DNA of 64,000 nt from Halorubrum alkaliphilum. Lineage in GTDB: Archaea; Halobacteriota; Halobacteria; Halobacteriales; Haloferacaceae. Shown here one piece after another: positions 8,747 to 17,540 of the stretch; position 1 is the stretch's first letter, and the number at the start of each line of letters is the position of its first letter. The stretch covers positions 1 to 64,000 of the forward strand of contig NZ_JAGGKQ010000015.1 in NCBI RefSeq assembly GCF_017873815.1, in the 5' to 3' direction. The notes under the pieces are model-generated. The model saw only the letters and a program-made list of their open reading frames with translations. It did not search any database and was not told the DNA's origin. Both the position numbers and the translations under genes were made by a program.

Positions 8747-8809
8747 TAAACAATACTACGTGTATTAGGACGACAGATATGTGGATGGCCATGATACACG
8801 GTATCATGA
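8747..8809 (+). promoter_or_regulatory. putative promoter and operator of the small zinc protein
   Basis: A TATA-like ttaaacaata at about 8748-8757 lies 26-30 bp before the first possible ATG (8779). A perfect 8-bp inverted repeat, catgatac at 8790-8797 and gtatcatg at 8801-8808, overlaps the candidate starts. It could be a regulator site or an mRNA hairpin covering the ATG at 8806. Confidence 0.45.
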
Positions 8810-8937
8810 GACCGAATTACACGACATCCGGCGAAGAACTGTACGAGTGTTTCGAATGCGGCGCGCGGTCCGAGGAGTCGGGACGCTGTGACTGCGGCGG
8901 AGAACTGCTCCATTTGGGTCGCTCCCGCGACCTATAA
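8779..8937 (+). CDS. small zinc-binding protein, rubrerythrin-like domain (DUF7129-like)
   Basis: A very small protein carrying ELYECFECGARSEESGRCDC, that is CxxC followed by CxC, a one-zinc ribbon like the short rubrerythrin-like domain proteins that are common in haloarchaea. Two starts are possible in frame: ATG 8779 (52 residues, beginning MWMAMIHGIM) fits the TATA spacing for a leaderless message, while ATG 8806 (43 residues, beginning MRPNYTTSGEE) fits the family's usual N terminus. No enzyme activity is expected; such proteins may act as adaptors. Flanked by the repeat array and convergent with proS. Confidence 0.7.
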   Translation: MWMAMIHGIMRPNYTTSGEELYECFECGARSEESGRCDCGGELLHLGRSRDL

Positions 8938-8994
8938 ACCGGGGCAGGTGTCGTCCGGGATCGCCCGCGCGGCGAGTCCCGCTCCCCGCGTGAG

Positions 8995-10473
8995 TCAGTA
9001 GGACTTCGCGAAGTACGCCGTCCGCTCGGCGTCGTCACCGCAGATCGCACACGTCTCGTCGCCGTCGCTCCCCACGAGCGGATCGTCGTCCTCGAAGGGG
9101 ACCATTACGATCTCCGCGGCCATCGGTTCCTTGATCGGCTCCTCGCATGCCTCGTCACCACACCACGGACTCGTCACGTAGCCGCCGTGCTGGCCGAGCG
9201 TGCCGAGGATCTCCGCGCGGTCGTCCGCTTCACGGACCTCGCCGTCGAGCGTCTCCTCGGCGGCCGCGTACAGCTTAGCATACACCTCATCAAGGTGATC
9301 ACGGATCGTGTCGGCCGCGTTCTCGCGGTCCACGACGCGCTCTTCGCCGTCCGGCCGGTGGTTCAGCGTCAGTTCGGCGTCGTCGACCTCGTAGGGGCCG
9401 ATCTCGATCCGGAGCGGGACGCCGTTGAGCTCGTGTTCGTTGAACTTGAATCCGGGATTCCGCTCGTCGCGGTCGTCGAGTTCGACGCGGACCCCGGCCG
9501 CTTCGAGATCGTCGGCGATGCCCTCGGCGTAGTCGAGCACGTCGTCTTTGGTGTCCTCCTGCCAGATGGGGACGATAACGACCTGCGTCGGCGCGACGGT
9601 CGGCGGCAGGACGAGTCCCTGCTCGTCGGAGTGGGTCATGATCAACGCGCCGAGCGCGCGCCACGAGAGCCCCCACGAGGTGGTGTGGGCGACGCGCTCC
9701 TCCTCGTCCTCGTCGGAGAAGGTGATGTCGAACGCCTCCGCGAACGACTGCCCGAGGTGGTGGGAGGTGCCGGCCTGAACCGACTTCCCGTCGGGCATCA
9801 GCGCCTCGACGGTCGTCGTCGTGTCCGCGCCCGGGAACGTGTCGTGGTCCGGCTTCTGTCCTTTTAAAACCGGGAGCGCCAAGAAGTCCTCGTACACCGA
9901 CTCGTACTGGTCGAGTCGCGTCATCGTCTCCTCCCACGCGTCCTCGCTTTTCGCGTGAGCGGTGTGACCCTCCTGCCAGAGGAACTCCTTCGTGCGGAAG
10001 AACGGCTTCGTCTCCGTCGCCTCCCATCGAACGACCGAACACCACTGGTTCACGCGCAACGGGAGGTCGCGGTGGCTCCGCACCCACTGGCTTATGTACG
10101 GGGTGATGATCGACTCGGAGGTCGGTCGGACCGCGAGTCGCTCCTCCAACTCCTTCGTTCCCGCCTCGGTCACCCACGCGACCTCTGGATCGAACCCCTC
10201 GACTATCTCTTTTTCCCGTTCGAGATACGACTCGGGAATGAAAAGCGGAAAGTAGGCGTTCTGGACGCCAGTCTGCTTGAACTTCGCGTCGAGAAACCCT
10301 TGGAGGCGCTCCCAGATGGCGTACGCTCGCGGACGCGTGACGATGAAGCCGCTCATCCCTTCGGGGCCGTAGTCGGCCAACCCCGCCTTCCGCACGACTT
10401 CGGCGTACCACTCGCCGGTGTTGTGTGATTTGGACTCGGTGATCCCGAGGTCCTGGTCGTCTCCCTCGCTCAT
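8995..10473 (-). CDS. proS: prolyl-tRNA synthetase
   Basis: A 492-residue class II aminoacyl-tRNA synthetase that charges tRNA-Pro. Class II motifs are visible: motif 1 region (YAIWERLQGFLDAKFKQTGV), motif 2 with NQWCSVVRWE and FFRTKEFLWQEGHTAH, and motif 3 near TTSWGLSWRALGALIMTH. An anticodon-binding domain follows (APTQVVIVPIW). The C terminus carries a cysteine-rich zinc domain (SPWCGDEACE and ETCAICGDDAE), so this is the archaeal/eukaryotic-type ProS. The ATG at 10473 gives MSEGDDQDLGITESKSHN. A ttaaaag TATA element lies about 30 bp upstream. Confidence 0.97.
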   Translation of the reverse strand: MSEGDDQDLGITESKSHNTGEWYAEVVRKAGLADYGPEGMSGFIVTRPRAYAIWERLQGFLDAKFKQTGVQNAYFPLFIPESYLEREKEIVEGFDPEVAWVTEAGTKELEERLAVRPTSESIITPYISQWVRSHRDLPLRVNQWCSVVRWEATETKPFFRTKEFLWQEGHTAHAKSEDAWEETMTRLDQYESVYEDFLALPVLKGQKPDHDTFPGADTTTTVEALMPDGKSVQAGTSHHLGQSFAEAFDITFSDEDEEERVAHTTSWGLSWRALGALIMTHSDEQGLVLPPTVAPTQVVIVPIWQEDTKDDVLDYAEGIADDLEAAGVRVELDDRDERNPGFKFNEHELNGVPLRIEIGPYEVDDAELTLNHRPDGEERVVDRENAADTIRDHLDEVYAKLYAAAEETLDGEVREADDRAEILGTLGQHGGYVTSPWCGDEACEEPIKEPMAAEIVMVPFEDDDPLVGSDGDETCAICGDDAERTAYFAKSY

Positions 10474-10550
10474 TGTCCTGTGAAGCGTCCGTCGCGGGCT
10501 TAAAAGGTCCGAAGCCGACCTCGGTGATGGCCTCGTGATCCGTCGATCGC

Positions 10551-12155
10551 TCAGTCGTGGCGGAAGCAGCGCGATCCGGTGAAGGCCATCGCCATGTCGT
10601 GGTCGTTCGCGGCCTCGATCACGTCCTCGTCGTTGACGGAGCCGCCCGGCTGGATCACGGCTTCGATGCCGGCCGCCGCGGCCTCCTCCACGGCGTCCGG
10701 GAACGGGAAGAACGCGTCGGAGGCCATCACCGCTCCCGCGGCAGACTTGCCCTCGGCGTCCTTTTCGGCTTTCATCGCTGCGAGCGTCACGGCGTCGACG
10801 CGGGACACCTGCCCCATCCCGACCCCGACCGTCTCGGTGCCGGTCGCGAAGAGGATGCCGTTGGATTTCACGTGTTTGAGCGTCTTCCACGCGAAGATCA
10901 TCGTCTCCAACTGCTCATCGGTCGGGTCGCGCTCGGTGACGATCTCGAGATCGTCGACGCTCGGCGACTGGAGGTCCCGCTCCTGCACGAGCCGTCCGCC
11001 GACGATCGACTTCTCGACGAACCGCTCGGAGAAGCGCTCGTCGCCCGCGCCGAGCGGCCCGACGTCGAGCACGCGGAGGTTCTTCTTCTCGCGAAGCACG
11101 TCGAGCGCACTCTCCGTGTAGCCGGGCGCGACGACAACCTCCTTGAACGACTCCACGATGGCCTCCGCGGTGTCGGCGTCACACTGACGGTTTAGGGCCA
11201 CGATCCCGCCGAACGCCGACTTCGCGTCGGTCCGGAGCGCGCGGTCGTACGCGCCGGCGAGCGTGTCCGCGGTCGCACAGCCCGCGGGATTGGTGTGTTT
11301 GATCACGGCGGCCGCGGGCGCGTCGAACTCCTTGACGAGCCCGAGGGCGGCGTCCGCGTCGTTGTAGTTGTTGTAGCCCATCCCCTTCGAGCCGGGATTC
11401 AGCGCGTCCGCACCGACGACGCTAGCCTCCTCGCAGGCGGGGTCGGCGTACAGCGCGGCGTCCTGATGCGGGTTCTCGCCGTACCGGAGGGATGCGGCCC
11501 GGTCCTCCGAGGCGAACCGTCGCGCCGGGAACGACCCTCCGGTGTCGCCGTCGACCGCGACCGACACCGGGGTTCCGTCGGCGTCCGCCTCGACGTCGAC
11601 CGATCCCTCCGCGAACCAGCGGACCGCCCGGGGGTACGCGGTGAACTCCGCCTCCTGTAACACGCGCCGTTTGAGCGTGTCCTCGTCGTCGTCCTCGTAG
11701 ACCGGAACGGGCTCTTGGGTGACGATCGGCCCGTCGTCGACCGCCTCCGTGACGACGTGGACGGTACAGCCGGTGGTCCGCACGCCCGCATCGAGCACCT
11801 GCTCGTGAGCGTCGGTGCCCGGGAACGCCGGCAGCAGCGAGGGGTGGACGTTCAGCGTCGTCGGCGCGGCGTCGAGGAACTCGTCCGTGAGCACGCGCAT
11901 GTAGCCGTCGAGACAGACGAGATCGAAGTCGTAGGCGGCGAGTCGGTCGAGGATCCGCTTCTCGTGGCTCTCGCGGGACTCGTCGTCCTCGCGGACCACG
12001 ACCTCGGTCGGGATCCGGCGCTCCGCGGCGGCCTCGATGACCGGCGCGCCCTCACGGTTCGTCAGAACGACCGACGGCTCCGCGCCCCCCGGCGCGACGT
12101 CGGCGATGTGTCGGAGGTTGCGTCCGCGATTGCTGGCGAGTCCGGCGATCTTCAT
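10551..12155 (-). CDS. PurN-PurH fusion: GAR transformylase plus AICAR transformylase domain
   Basis: 534 residues joining two folate-dependent purine steps. The N-terminal part (about 1-190) is PurN-like glycinamide ribonucleotide transformylase: MKIAGLASNRGRNLRHI, then NVHPSLLPAFPGTDAHE and AVDDGPIVTQEPVPVYED. The rest (about 215-534) is the AICAR transformylase domain of PurH, with YGENPHQDAALY, GYNNYNDADAALGLVKEF and KHTNPAGCA. The IMP cyclohydrolase domain of bacterial PurH is absent; haloarchaea are known to use PurO for that step. A TATA box at 12179-12186 is 25 bp from the ATG. Divergent from purB. Confidence 0.93.
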   Translation of the reverse strand: MKIAGLASNRGRNLRHIADVAPGGAEPSVVLTNREGAPVIEAAAERRIPTEVVVREDDESRESHEKRILDRLAAYDFDLVCLDGYMRVLTDEFLDAAPTTLNVHPSLLPAFPGTDAHEQVLDAGVRTTGCTVHVVTEAVDDGPIVTQEPVPVYEDDDEDTLKRRVLQEAEFTAYPRAVRWFAEGSVDVEADADGTPVSVAVDGDTGGSFPARRFASEDRAASLRYGENPHQDAALYADPACEEASVVGADALNPGSKGMGYNNYNDADAALGLVKEFDAPAAAVIKHTNPAGCATADTLAGAYDRALRTDAKSAFGGIVALNRQCDADTAEAIVESFKEVVVAPGYTESALDVLREKKNLRVLDVGPLGAGDERFSERFVEKSIVGGRLVQERDLQSPSVDDLEIVTERDPTDEQLETMIFAWKTLKHVKSNGILFATGTETVGVGMGQVSRVDAVTLAAMKAEKDAEGKSAAGAVMASDAFFPFPDAVEEAAAAGIEAVIQPGGSVNDEDVIEAANDHDMAMAFTGSRCFRHD

Positions 12156-12332
12156 GGTCGATCCGACCGACCGATCGCGTATATCGATTACGGTCGGTTC
12201 CGACAGGATATCCACGATCGTGGTTACATACTCCGTCCAAGGACCGCTCTCCGCGAACCAGTATACACTACCGTGTGTCGTGGCGGGCAGGTCATCGACA
12301 CGCTTTTGCGCGCTCCGGGGGCAGTCGCGAGC

Positions 12333-13925
12333 ATGACCGACGCCGCAGATCCAACCGACGCCGAGCCGGCAGACGGGGGGACAATCCCCGGGCTCTCCCG
12401 CGACGATCCGCTCGCGGCGGTATCGCCGATCGACGGCCGATACGCCGGCCGAACCGCGTCGCTCTCGCCGTACGCGAGCGAGGCCGCGCTCATGCGGGCC
12501 CGGACCCGCGTCGAGGTGGAGTATCTGATCCAACTCGCCGCGCTGGAGGCGACCCCGATCGATCTCGACACCCACGCGGTCGCCGCTCTCCGCGACCTCT
12601 ACGGGTCCTTTTCGGGTGATGACGCTCGGCTAATAAAACGACTGGAGACCGAGGGAGCGGCCGGCTACGCGGCGACGAACCACGACGTGAAGGCGGTCGA
12701 ATACTTCCTGCGCGTTCGACTGACGGAGATCGCGGAGGGTTCAGAGGGCGGCGAGGGCAGCGCGGACGACGATGCGGGCGGCGCGGACGGCGGAGGCGGC
12801 GCGGACCCGATCGCCCCCATCGACGACGCGGAGATGCTGTTCCCGTGGATCCACTTCGGGCTCACGAGCGAGGACGTCAACAATCTCGCACAGCGTCTAC
12901 TGATTGTCCCCGCGGTCAGCGAGGTTCTCGTCCCCGCGGTCCGGGAAGTGCGGGACGCGCTCGTCGAGCTGGCCCACGAGCATCGCGACACACCGATGCT
13001 CGCGCGGACCCACGGCCAGCCAGCGACGCCGACGACGTTCGGGAAGGAAATGGCCGTGTACGCCGCCCGACTCGGCCGGGCGCTCGGCCGCGTCGAGGCC
13101 GCGACTGACGATCTCTCCGGGAAGCTCGCGGGCGCGTCGGGGACGTACGCGGCTCACGTCGCCGCCTATCCCGAGGTCGACTGGGAGGGCGTTTCCCGGT
13201 CGGTCGTGGAGGGGCTCGGTCTCGACCACCAGCCGCTCGCGACGCAGGTAAACCCCTGTGACGATCTGGCCGCGCTGTTCGACGCGCTTCGAGGCGTCAA
13301 CAACGTGCTCCTCGATCTGGACGTCGACGCGTGGCTCTACGTCTCGGACCGCTATCTCGGTCAGCGGGCGGTCGAGGGCGAGACGGGGTCGTCGACGATG
13401 CCGCACAAGGTGAACCCGATCGACTTCGAGAACAGCGAGGGGAACCTCTCGAAGGCGAACAGCGATCTCACCTTCCTCGCGGACTACGTCACGACCTCGC
13501 GGCTCCAGCGTGACCTCTCGGACTCGACCGTGAAGCGGAACGTCGGAGCCGCGTTCGCTCACTGTCTGATCGGCTACTCGAAGACGACTGACGGGCTCTC
13601 GACGGTCGTTCCGAACGAGGTCGTGATGCGCGAGGAGTTGGAGGCGACCCCCGAGATCATCGGCGAAGCGGTCCAGACGATCCTCCGCCGTGAGGGAGAC
13701 ACGGCGGCGTACGAGCGCGTCAAGGAGCTCTCTCGTGGCTCGCGAGTTACCCTGGAAGACTTTCGGGCGCTGTTCGACGATCTCGACATCGACCCCGCCG
13801 TCCGGGAGGAGCTCCGCGCGCTGACCCCGGCCGGCTACACGGGGATCGCGGCCGCCCTCGCCGATGGGGTCGCCGTGGACGGAGCCGACGGAGCCGAGAG
13901 TGAGGCGACCGGGAGCGACGAGTAG
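12333..13925 (+). CDS. purB: adenylosuccinate lyase
   Basis: A 530-residue fumarase/aspartase-superfamily enzyme that cleaves SAICAR to AICAR and adenylosuccinate to AMP. Evidence is the N-terminal AAVSPIDGRYAGRTASLSPY, the HFGLTSEDVNNLAQRL loop, the catalytic-His region ARTHGQPATPTTFGKEMAVY, and the signature GSSTMPHKVNPIDFENSEGN. It is longer than usual because of an acidic Gly/Asp-rich insert at about residues 130-155 (EGSEGGEGSADDDAGGADGG), a common halophilic embellishment. It is divergent from the PurN-PurH fusion, whose product it supplies and consumes, with about 177 bp shared upstream DNA that probably carries both promoters. Confidence 0.96.
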   Translation: MTDAADPTDAEPADGGTIPGLSRDDPLAAVSPIDGRYAGRTASLSPYASEAALMRARTRVEVEYLIQLAALEATPIDLDTHAVAALRDLYGSFSGDDARLIKRLETEGAAGYAATNHDVKAVEYFLRVRLTEIAEGSEGGEGSADDDAGGADGGGGADPIAPIDDAEMLFPWIHFGLTSEDVNNLAQRLLIVPAVSEVLVPAVREVRDALVELAHEHRDTPMLARTHGQPATPTTFGKEMAVYAARLGRALGRVEAATDDLSGKLAGASGTYAAHVAAYPEVDWEGVSRSVVEGLGLDHQPLATQVNPCDDLAALFDALRGVNNVLLDLDVDAWLYVSDRYLGQRAVEGETGSSTMPHKVNPIDFENSEGNLSKANSDLTFLADYVTTSRLQRDLSDSTVKRNVGAAFAHCLIGYSKTTDGLSTVVPNEVVMREELEATPEIIGEAVQTILRREGDTAAYERVKELSRGSRVTLEDFRALFDDLDIDPAVREELRALTPAGYTGIAAALADGVAVDGADGAESEATGSDE

Positions 13926-14004
13926 CGCTCTCCGCGGTCTTCGGGGTTCACCGTCGACTTCCGGCTCCCGAACGTATTTGCGACGCCCGGCGTTCGGTGA
14001 GGAC

Positions 14005-16287
14005 ATGTCGGAGCTCCCCTTGGAGGCGTACTACGATCTCACACAGATCGGCGAGACTGCCGTCTCGCCCGCGGGCGACCGCGTCGCGTTCACGACCACC
14101 GAGTACGACGAGACCGATGATGAGTCGGTCGGATCGTTGTTCGTCGCCCCGGCCGACGGCTCGCGGGAGCCCCACCGGCTGACGCGGGTCGCCGGCGCGG
14201 GGAGCCCGTCGTGGGGGCCCGACGGCGACCGACTCGCCTTCATCGCCGCCCGCGAGGAGGACCCAGCGCGGCGTGTCGGGCGGGACGACGCAGAGAGCTC
14301 CGACGAGGACGACGGAGGGATCGACGAGGACGAACCCGAGGAAGGCGACGAGGAGTCGGACGTCGGCGACGACGAGGACGCGAACGGCGGCGACGACGAA
14401 GCCGACGAGAGCTCTGAGCCCGGCGGCGACGACCCGTCCCCGCAGGTCTGGCTGTTCGACCTCGCGCTAGGCGGCGACGCGCGGCAGGTCACCGACCGCG
14501 AGGACGGGGTCTCGGCGTTCGACTGGTCGCCGGAGGGCGACCAACTCGTCGTCGCCGCCGACGATCCGACCGACGAGCAGCGCGAGTACCGCGAATCACG
14601 GACCGAGGGGGGACCGGTCGAGACAACTCGGCTCCAGCACAAGATCAACGGGGTCGGGTGGACCGACGAGGTGCGGACGTACCTGTTCGTCGTCGACGTC
14701 GAGACGGGCGAGGAGCGCCGCCTCGACGACGCCTACGGCGGGGGCGCGTTCGCCGACCTCTCCGGGCTGAATCCGGACTGGGGCGAGGAGGGGTACGTCG
14801 CGTTCACGTCCTACCGACAGAAGAACCCGGACGACACGACCGTTCAGGACGTGTACGCGATCGACCCGGACGCGGATGATCCCGAGGCGACGAAGCTCAC
14901 CGGCAGCGATCTGGGCTGTTCGGCCCCGACGTGGCGCGGGGACGGGACCCTCGGCTTCGTCGCGGGATACCCGGAGAACGCCGCCCGTCCCTCGGAGCTG
15001 TTCGTCGGCGACGCGCTCGCCGGGGGCGACCTCGACCCGGACGCGACGTTCGAGTCGGTCACCGGCGGCCTCGACCGGACGGTCGCCCGCGGCGGGGGCG
15101 TTGCGTGGGTCGGCGACGCGGTGCTGACGACGATCGCCGACCACTCGCGGACGCGACTCGTTCGGGCCACCACCGACGGGGAGGTCGTCCGGCTGTTCGA
15201 CGCGCAGGGCGACGAGCGCGCGGTCGGGGGCGTCGACGTCTCCGCTGACGGGGAGACGGTGGGACTCGTGCTCTCGCATCCGGCGGACGGAAGCGACGCA
15301 TTCACCATCGACGCCGCGGACCTCGTCGATGTCGATCCGGCGACGGGCGAGCCCGCACCGTCGCCGGACCCCTATGACCCCGTCGCGGTCGCCAAGGACG
15401 AGGGAGTAGGATCGTTTCCCGACGAGCCGGCGTCGCTGGTGCGCGTCTCCGCCGTCAACGACGACCTGATCGAGTCGTATCCGATGCCGGAGGTCGAGCG
15501 GGTCGCGTGGGAGTCCGACGGGTGGACTCTCGACGGCGTGGTGTATCACGATCCCGACATCGATCCGGCCGACGGGTCACACCCCCTCGTGGTCGCGATC
15601 CACGGGGGACCGGTCTCCTATGACGAGCCCGTCTTCTCGTTTTCGCACGCAGCCTTGACCAGCCGGGGATACGTCGTCTTCCGGCCGAACTACCGCGGCG
15701 GGTCCTCGCGCGGCCGGGCCTTCGCCGAGGAGCTCCGGGGCGCGTGGGGCACCGCGGAGGTGACGGACATCGCTGCGGGGGTAGAGTCGCTCGTCGACCG
15801 CGGCTGGGCCGACCCCGATCGCGTCTTCGGACACGGGTTCTCCTACGGCGGGATCGCACAGGGGTTCCTCGTTACCCAGGAGCCCGACCTGTTCACGGCG
15901 GCCGCGCCGGAACACGGCATCTACGACCTGCGGTCGGCGTTCGGCACCGACGACACGCACATCTGGATCGAACACGAGTACGGGCTCCCGTGGGAGGAGC
16001 CGGAGGCGTTCGACGCCTCCTCGTCGATCCTCGACGCGGGGGCCATCGAGACGCCGCTGCTCGTCATGGCCGGCGGGGAGGACTGGCGGTGTCCGCCGAG
16101 CCAGTCCGAGCAGCTGTACGTCGCGGCGAAGAAGACCGGCGTCGACGCGAAACTCGTCGTCTACCCGGAAGAACATCACAACATCGGCGACCCCGACCGC
16201 GCGATCCACCGGCTGGAGTCGATCCTCGACTGGTACGAGACCCACGACCCGGCACGCGAGGACGGGAAGGACGACGGCGAGGACTGA
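14005..16287 (+). CDS. S9 family prolyl oligopeptidase / acylaminoacyl peptidase
   Basis: A 760-residue serine peptidase. The N-terminal part (1-500) is a beta-propeller made of repeated blades (AVSPAGDRVAFTT, SPSWGPDGDRLAFIA, AFDWSPEGDQLVVAA). The C-terminal alpha/beta-hydrolase domain has HGGP at the oxyanion hole, nucleophile Ser613 in GHGFSYGG, Asp693 in GGEDWRCP and His724/725 in EEHHNIG. The predicted substrates are short or N-acylated peptides, probably in the cytosol because no signal peptide is present. A block of almost pure acidic residues (about 92-148) interrupts an early blade. It begins about 80 bp after purB, and the ATG at 14005 matches the family start. Confidence 0.93.
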   Translation: MSELPLEAYYDLTQIGETAVSPAGDRVAFTTTEYDETDDESVGSLFVAPADGSREPHRLTRVAGAGSPSWGPDGDRLAFIAAREEDPARRVGRDDAESSDEDDGGIDEDEPEEGDEESDVGDDEDANGGDDEADESSEPGGDDPSPQVWLFDLALGGDARQVTDREDGVSAFDWSPEGDQLVVAADDPTDEQREYRESRTEGGPVETTRLQHKINGVGWTDEVRTYLFVVDVETGEERRLDDAYGGGAFADLSGLNPDWGEEGYVAFTSYRQKNPDDTTVQDVYAIDPDADDPEATKLTGSDLGCSAPTWRGDGTLGFVAGYPENAARPSELFVGDALAGGDLDPDATFESVTGGLDRTVARGGGVAWVGDAVLTTIADHSRTRLVRATTDGEVVRLFDAQGDERAVGGVDVSADGETVGLVLSHPADGSDAFTIDAADLVDVDPATGEPAPSPDPYDPVAVAKDEGVGSFPDEPASLVRVSAVNDDLIESYPMPEVERVAWESDGWTLDGVVYHDPDIDPADGSHPLVVAIHGGPVSYDEPVFSFSHAALTSRGYVVFRPNYRGGSSRGRAFAEELRGAWGTAEVTDIAAGVESLVDRGWADPDRVFGHGFSYGGIAQGFLVTQEPDLFTAAAPEHGIYDLRSAFGTDDTHIWIEHEYGLPWEEPEAFDASSSILDAGAIETPLLVMAGGEDWRCPPSQSEQLYVAAKKTGVDAKLVVYPEEHHNIGDPDRAIHRLESILDWYETHDPAREDGKDDGED

Positions 16288-16335
16288 GGCTCCGTCGACG
16301 ACGGATCCACCGACTGAGACGAACCGAATCAGATG

Positions 16336-16560
16336 CGGTGGCGCGCCCCGGTTCGCGCCCTTTTATGGGCGCGAACCGCGAGGGACCGAAGGTCCCTCTG
16401 GCAGCCGGCGCGTAGCGCCGGCGACGACGGCGCGAGGGAGACCGGCGGCGGCCGCACTGCGGTGCGGTTTCGCGGTCGCCGCCGGTCGAGGCTGGGGAGG
16501 CCTGAGGCGCGGTTGCGGTCGCGGTCGCGGTTGGGTGGGACTCGAAGGGGTCACCGCGCC
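16336..16560. repeat. composite hairpin element, copy 2
   Basis: Stems: 16350-16360 with 16367-16377 (11 bp), 16380-16387 with 16391-16398 (8 bp), 16404-16411 with 16415-16422 (8 bp), and an outer 16441-16450 with 16477-16486 (10 bp) enclosing 16452-16457 with 16462-16467. The flanks are the reverse complement of copy 1 at 420-606, with 25 identical bases across gtggcgcgccccggttcgcg. The middle block 16378-16425 is in the same orientation as in copy 1. No gene lies in 16288-16778. Confidence 0.8.
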
Positions 16561-16722
16561 AGCAATAATTTATAAATAATCGGCCTTGTTGAAATCCTCA
16601 GTGGTTGATAGTTTCACACCCTCGATCGCTCAGTACAGGGGACTCACGGATCGCTCAGTACGAGACAGGCAGTCGGTGAACAGAAAGTCGGTACAGGTAG
16701 AGACGGGACGGCAGACGTGAAG

Positions 16723-16760
16723 TCTATAAGAATCACGGGAAAGTTTTTGAATCTTCCCGT
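16723..16760 (+). promoter_or_regulatory. vapBC promoter and probable operator
   Basis: A TATA-like tctataag at 16723-16730 is followed by a perfect 7-bp inverted repeat, acgggaa at 16735-16741 and ttcccgt at 16754-16760, ending 18 bases before the vapB ATG. Its position between the TATA box and the expected start of transcription fits autorepression by the antitoxin or the VapBC complex. Confidence 0.6.
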
Positions 16761-16778
16761 ACAATAAGGCAGTACACC

Positions 16779-17045
16779 ATGTCGAAATCGACGGACGAAC
16801 GAGGGCGGATTTACCTCCCAAAAGACGTTCGAGAGAGGTTCGGTAACCAGTATCGCATCGTCGAACTCCCGAGTCATGTCGCCCTCTTCCCCGTCGACGA
16901 GAACCCGATAGCGGGGCTCCGAGCTGCCGTTGGCGATGCGTTCGTAGAGGCGGAAACTGCCGATCTGAAAACAGACGCGCGTGAGGCGATCTCTCGAGAG
17001 GTTCGAGAGGAAGCAGAAGCCAGGTCACAGGCCGGTGAGGAGTGA
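16779..17045 (+). CDS. vapB: AbrB/VapB-type antitoxin
   Basis: An 88-residue protein with an N-terminal swapped-hairpin AbrB domain: TDERGRIYLPKDVRERFGNQ and then IVELPSHVALFPVDENP. It is followed by an acidic, probably flexible helix rich in Glu, Ala and Arg that would wrap the toxin. It sits 3 bases upstream of the PIN-domain gene, the usual antitoxin-then-toxin order. The product should bind and neutralise VapC and repress its own promoter, where a 7-bp inverted repeat is found. The surrounding DNA is repeat-rich and less GC-rich, suggesting horizontal arrival. Confidence 0.88.
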   Translation: MSKSTDERGRIYLPKDVRERFGNQYRIVELPSHVALFPVDENPIAGLRAAVGDAFVEAETADLKTDAREAISREVREEAEARSQAGEE

Positions 17046-17048
17046 CCT

Positions 17049-17450
17049 GTGTACGTCGAGACTGACTTTCTCACAGCGTTGGTAAAGAATGATGACTGGC
17101 TTCAGGAGGCCGCAATCCGCGCCCTCGACGAGCGCGATGACATTCACACATCGATACTTGCATATGCCGAGATGCTGGTGTTGTTCTACGACCGTGAGAC
17201 TGCCGAGTATGAGATAGACGCACCGCGGGCAATCACTAACCTGCTCGAACTAGTTCCGATCGTACCGAAAGAACACGAGGACGCGGTTCTGGCCGCCGCA
17301 GCGTTCCTCGATGAGTACGAGCTCACACCATTCGACGCACTTCATGCCGGACTCGTCACAACCGGCGAGGAGCGCGTTCTTTCGACCGAGCAAGACTACG
17401 ACACTGTCGGCCTCGACCGCACACCCTTGGAATCCGCATTTTCGGAGTGA
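17049..17450 (+). CDS. vapC: PIN-domain toxin
   Basis: A 133-residue PIN-domain ribonuclease toxin. The four acidic positions expected for Mg2+ binding are visible: Asp6 (VYVETDFL), Glu41 (AYAEMLV), Asp96 (TPFDALHAG) and an acidic residue at 116 (STEQDYD). PIN toxins of VapBC systems cut specific tRNAs or rRNA and stall growth. The start is GTG at 17049, three bases after the vapB stop, so the two are translationally linked. Length is normal and no key residue is missing, so the toxin should be active. Confidence 0.9.
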   Translation: MYVETDFLTALVKNDDWLQEAAIRALDERDDIHTSILAYAEMLVLFYDRETAEYEIDAPRAITNLLELVPIVPKEHEDAVLAAAAFLDEYELTPFDALHAGLVTTGEERVLSTEQDYDTVGLDRTPLESAFSE

Positions 17451-17540
17451 CCCTGTCAATACGCAGTCTTCATCGACCAGCTGTTTCAGACAAGAACATG
17501 TCTGAATAATATTATTTCTACAGAGCTAAACAATCGCCTG

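Noticed and set aside
14031-14648. Long Ser-rich open frame opposite the S9 peptidase gene
   Set aside because: It is the antisense shadow of the acidic insert (GAC/GAG codons read as Ser/Leu/Val on the other strand). High-GC haloarchaeal genes often produce these.
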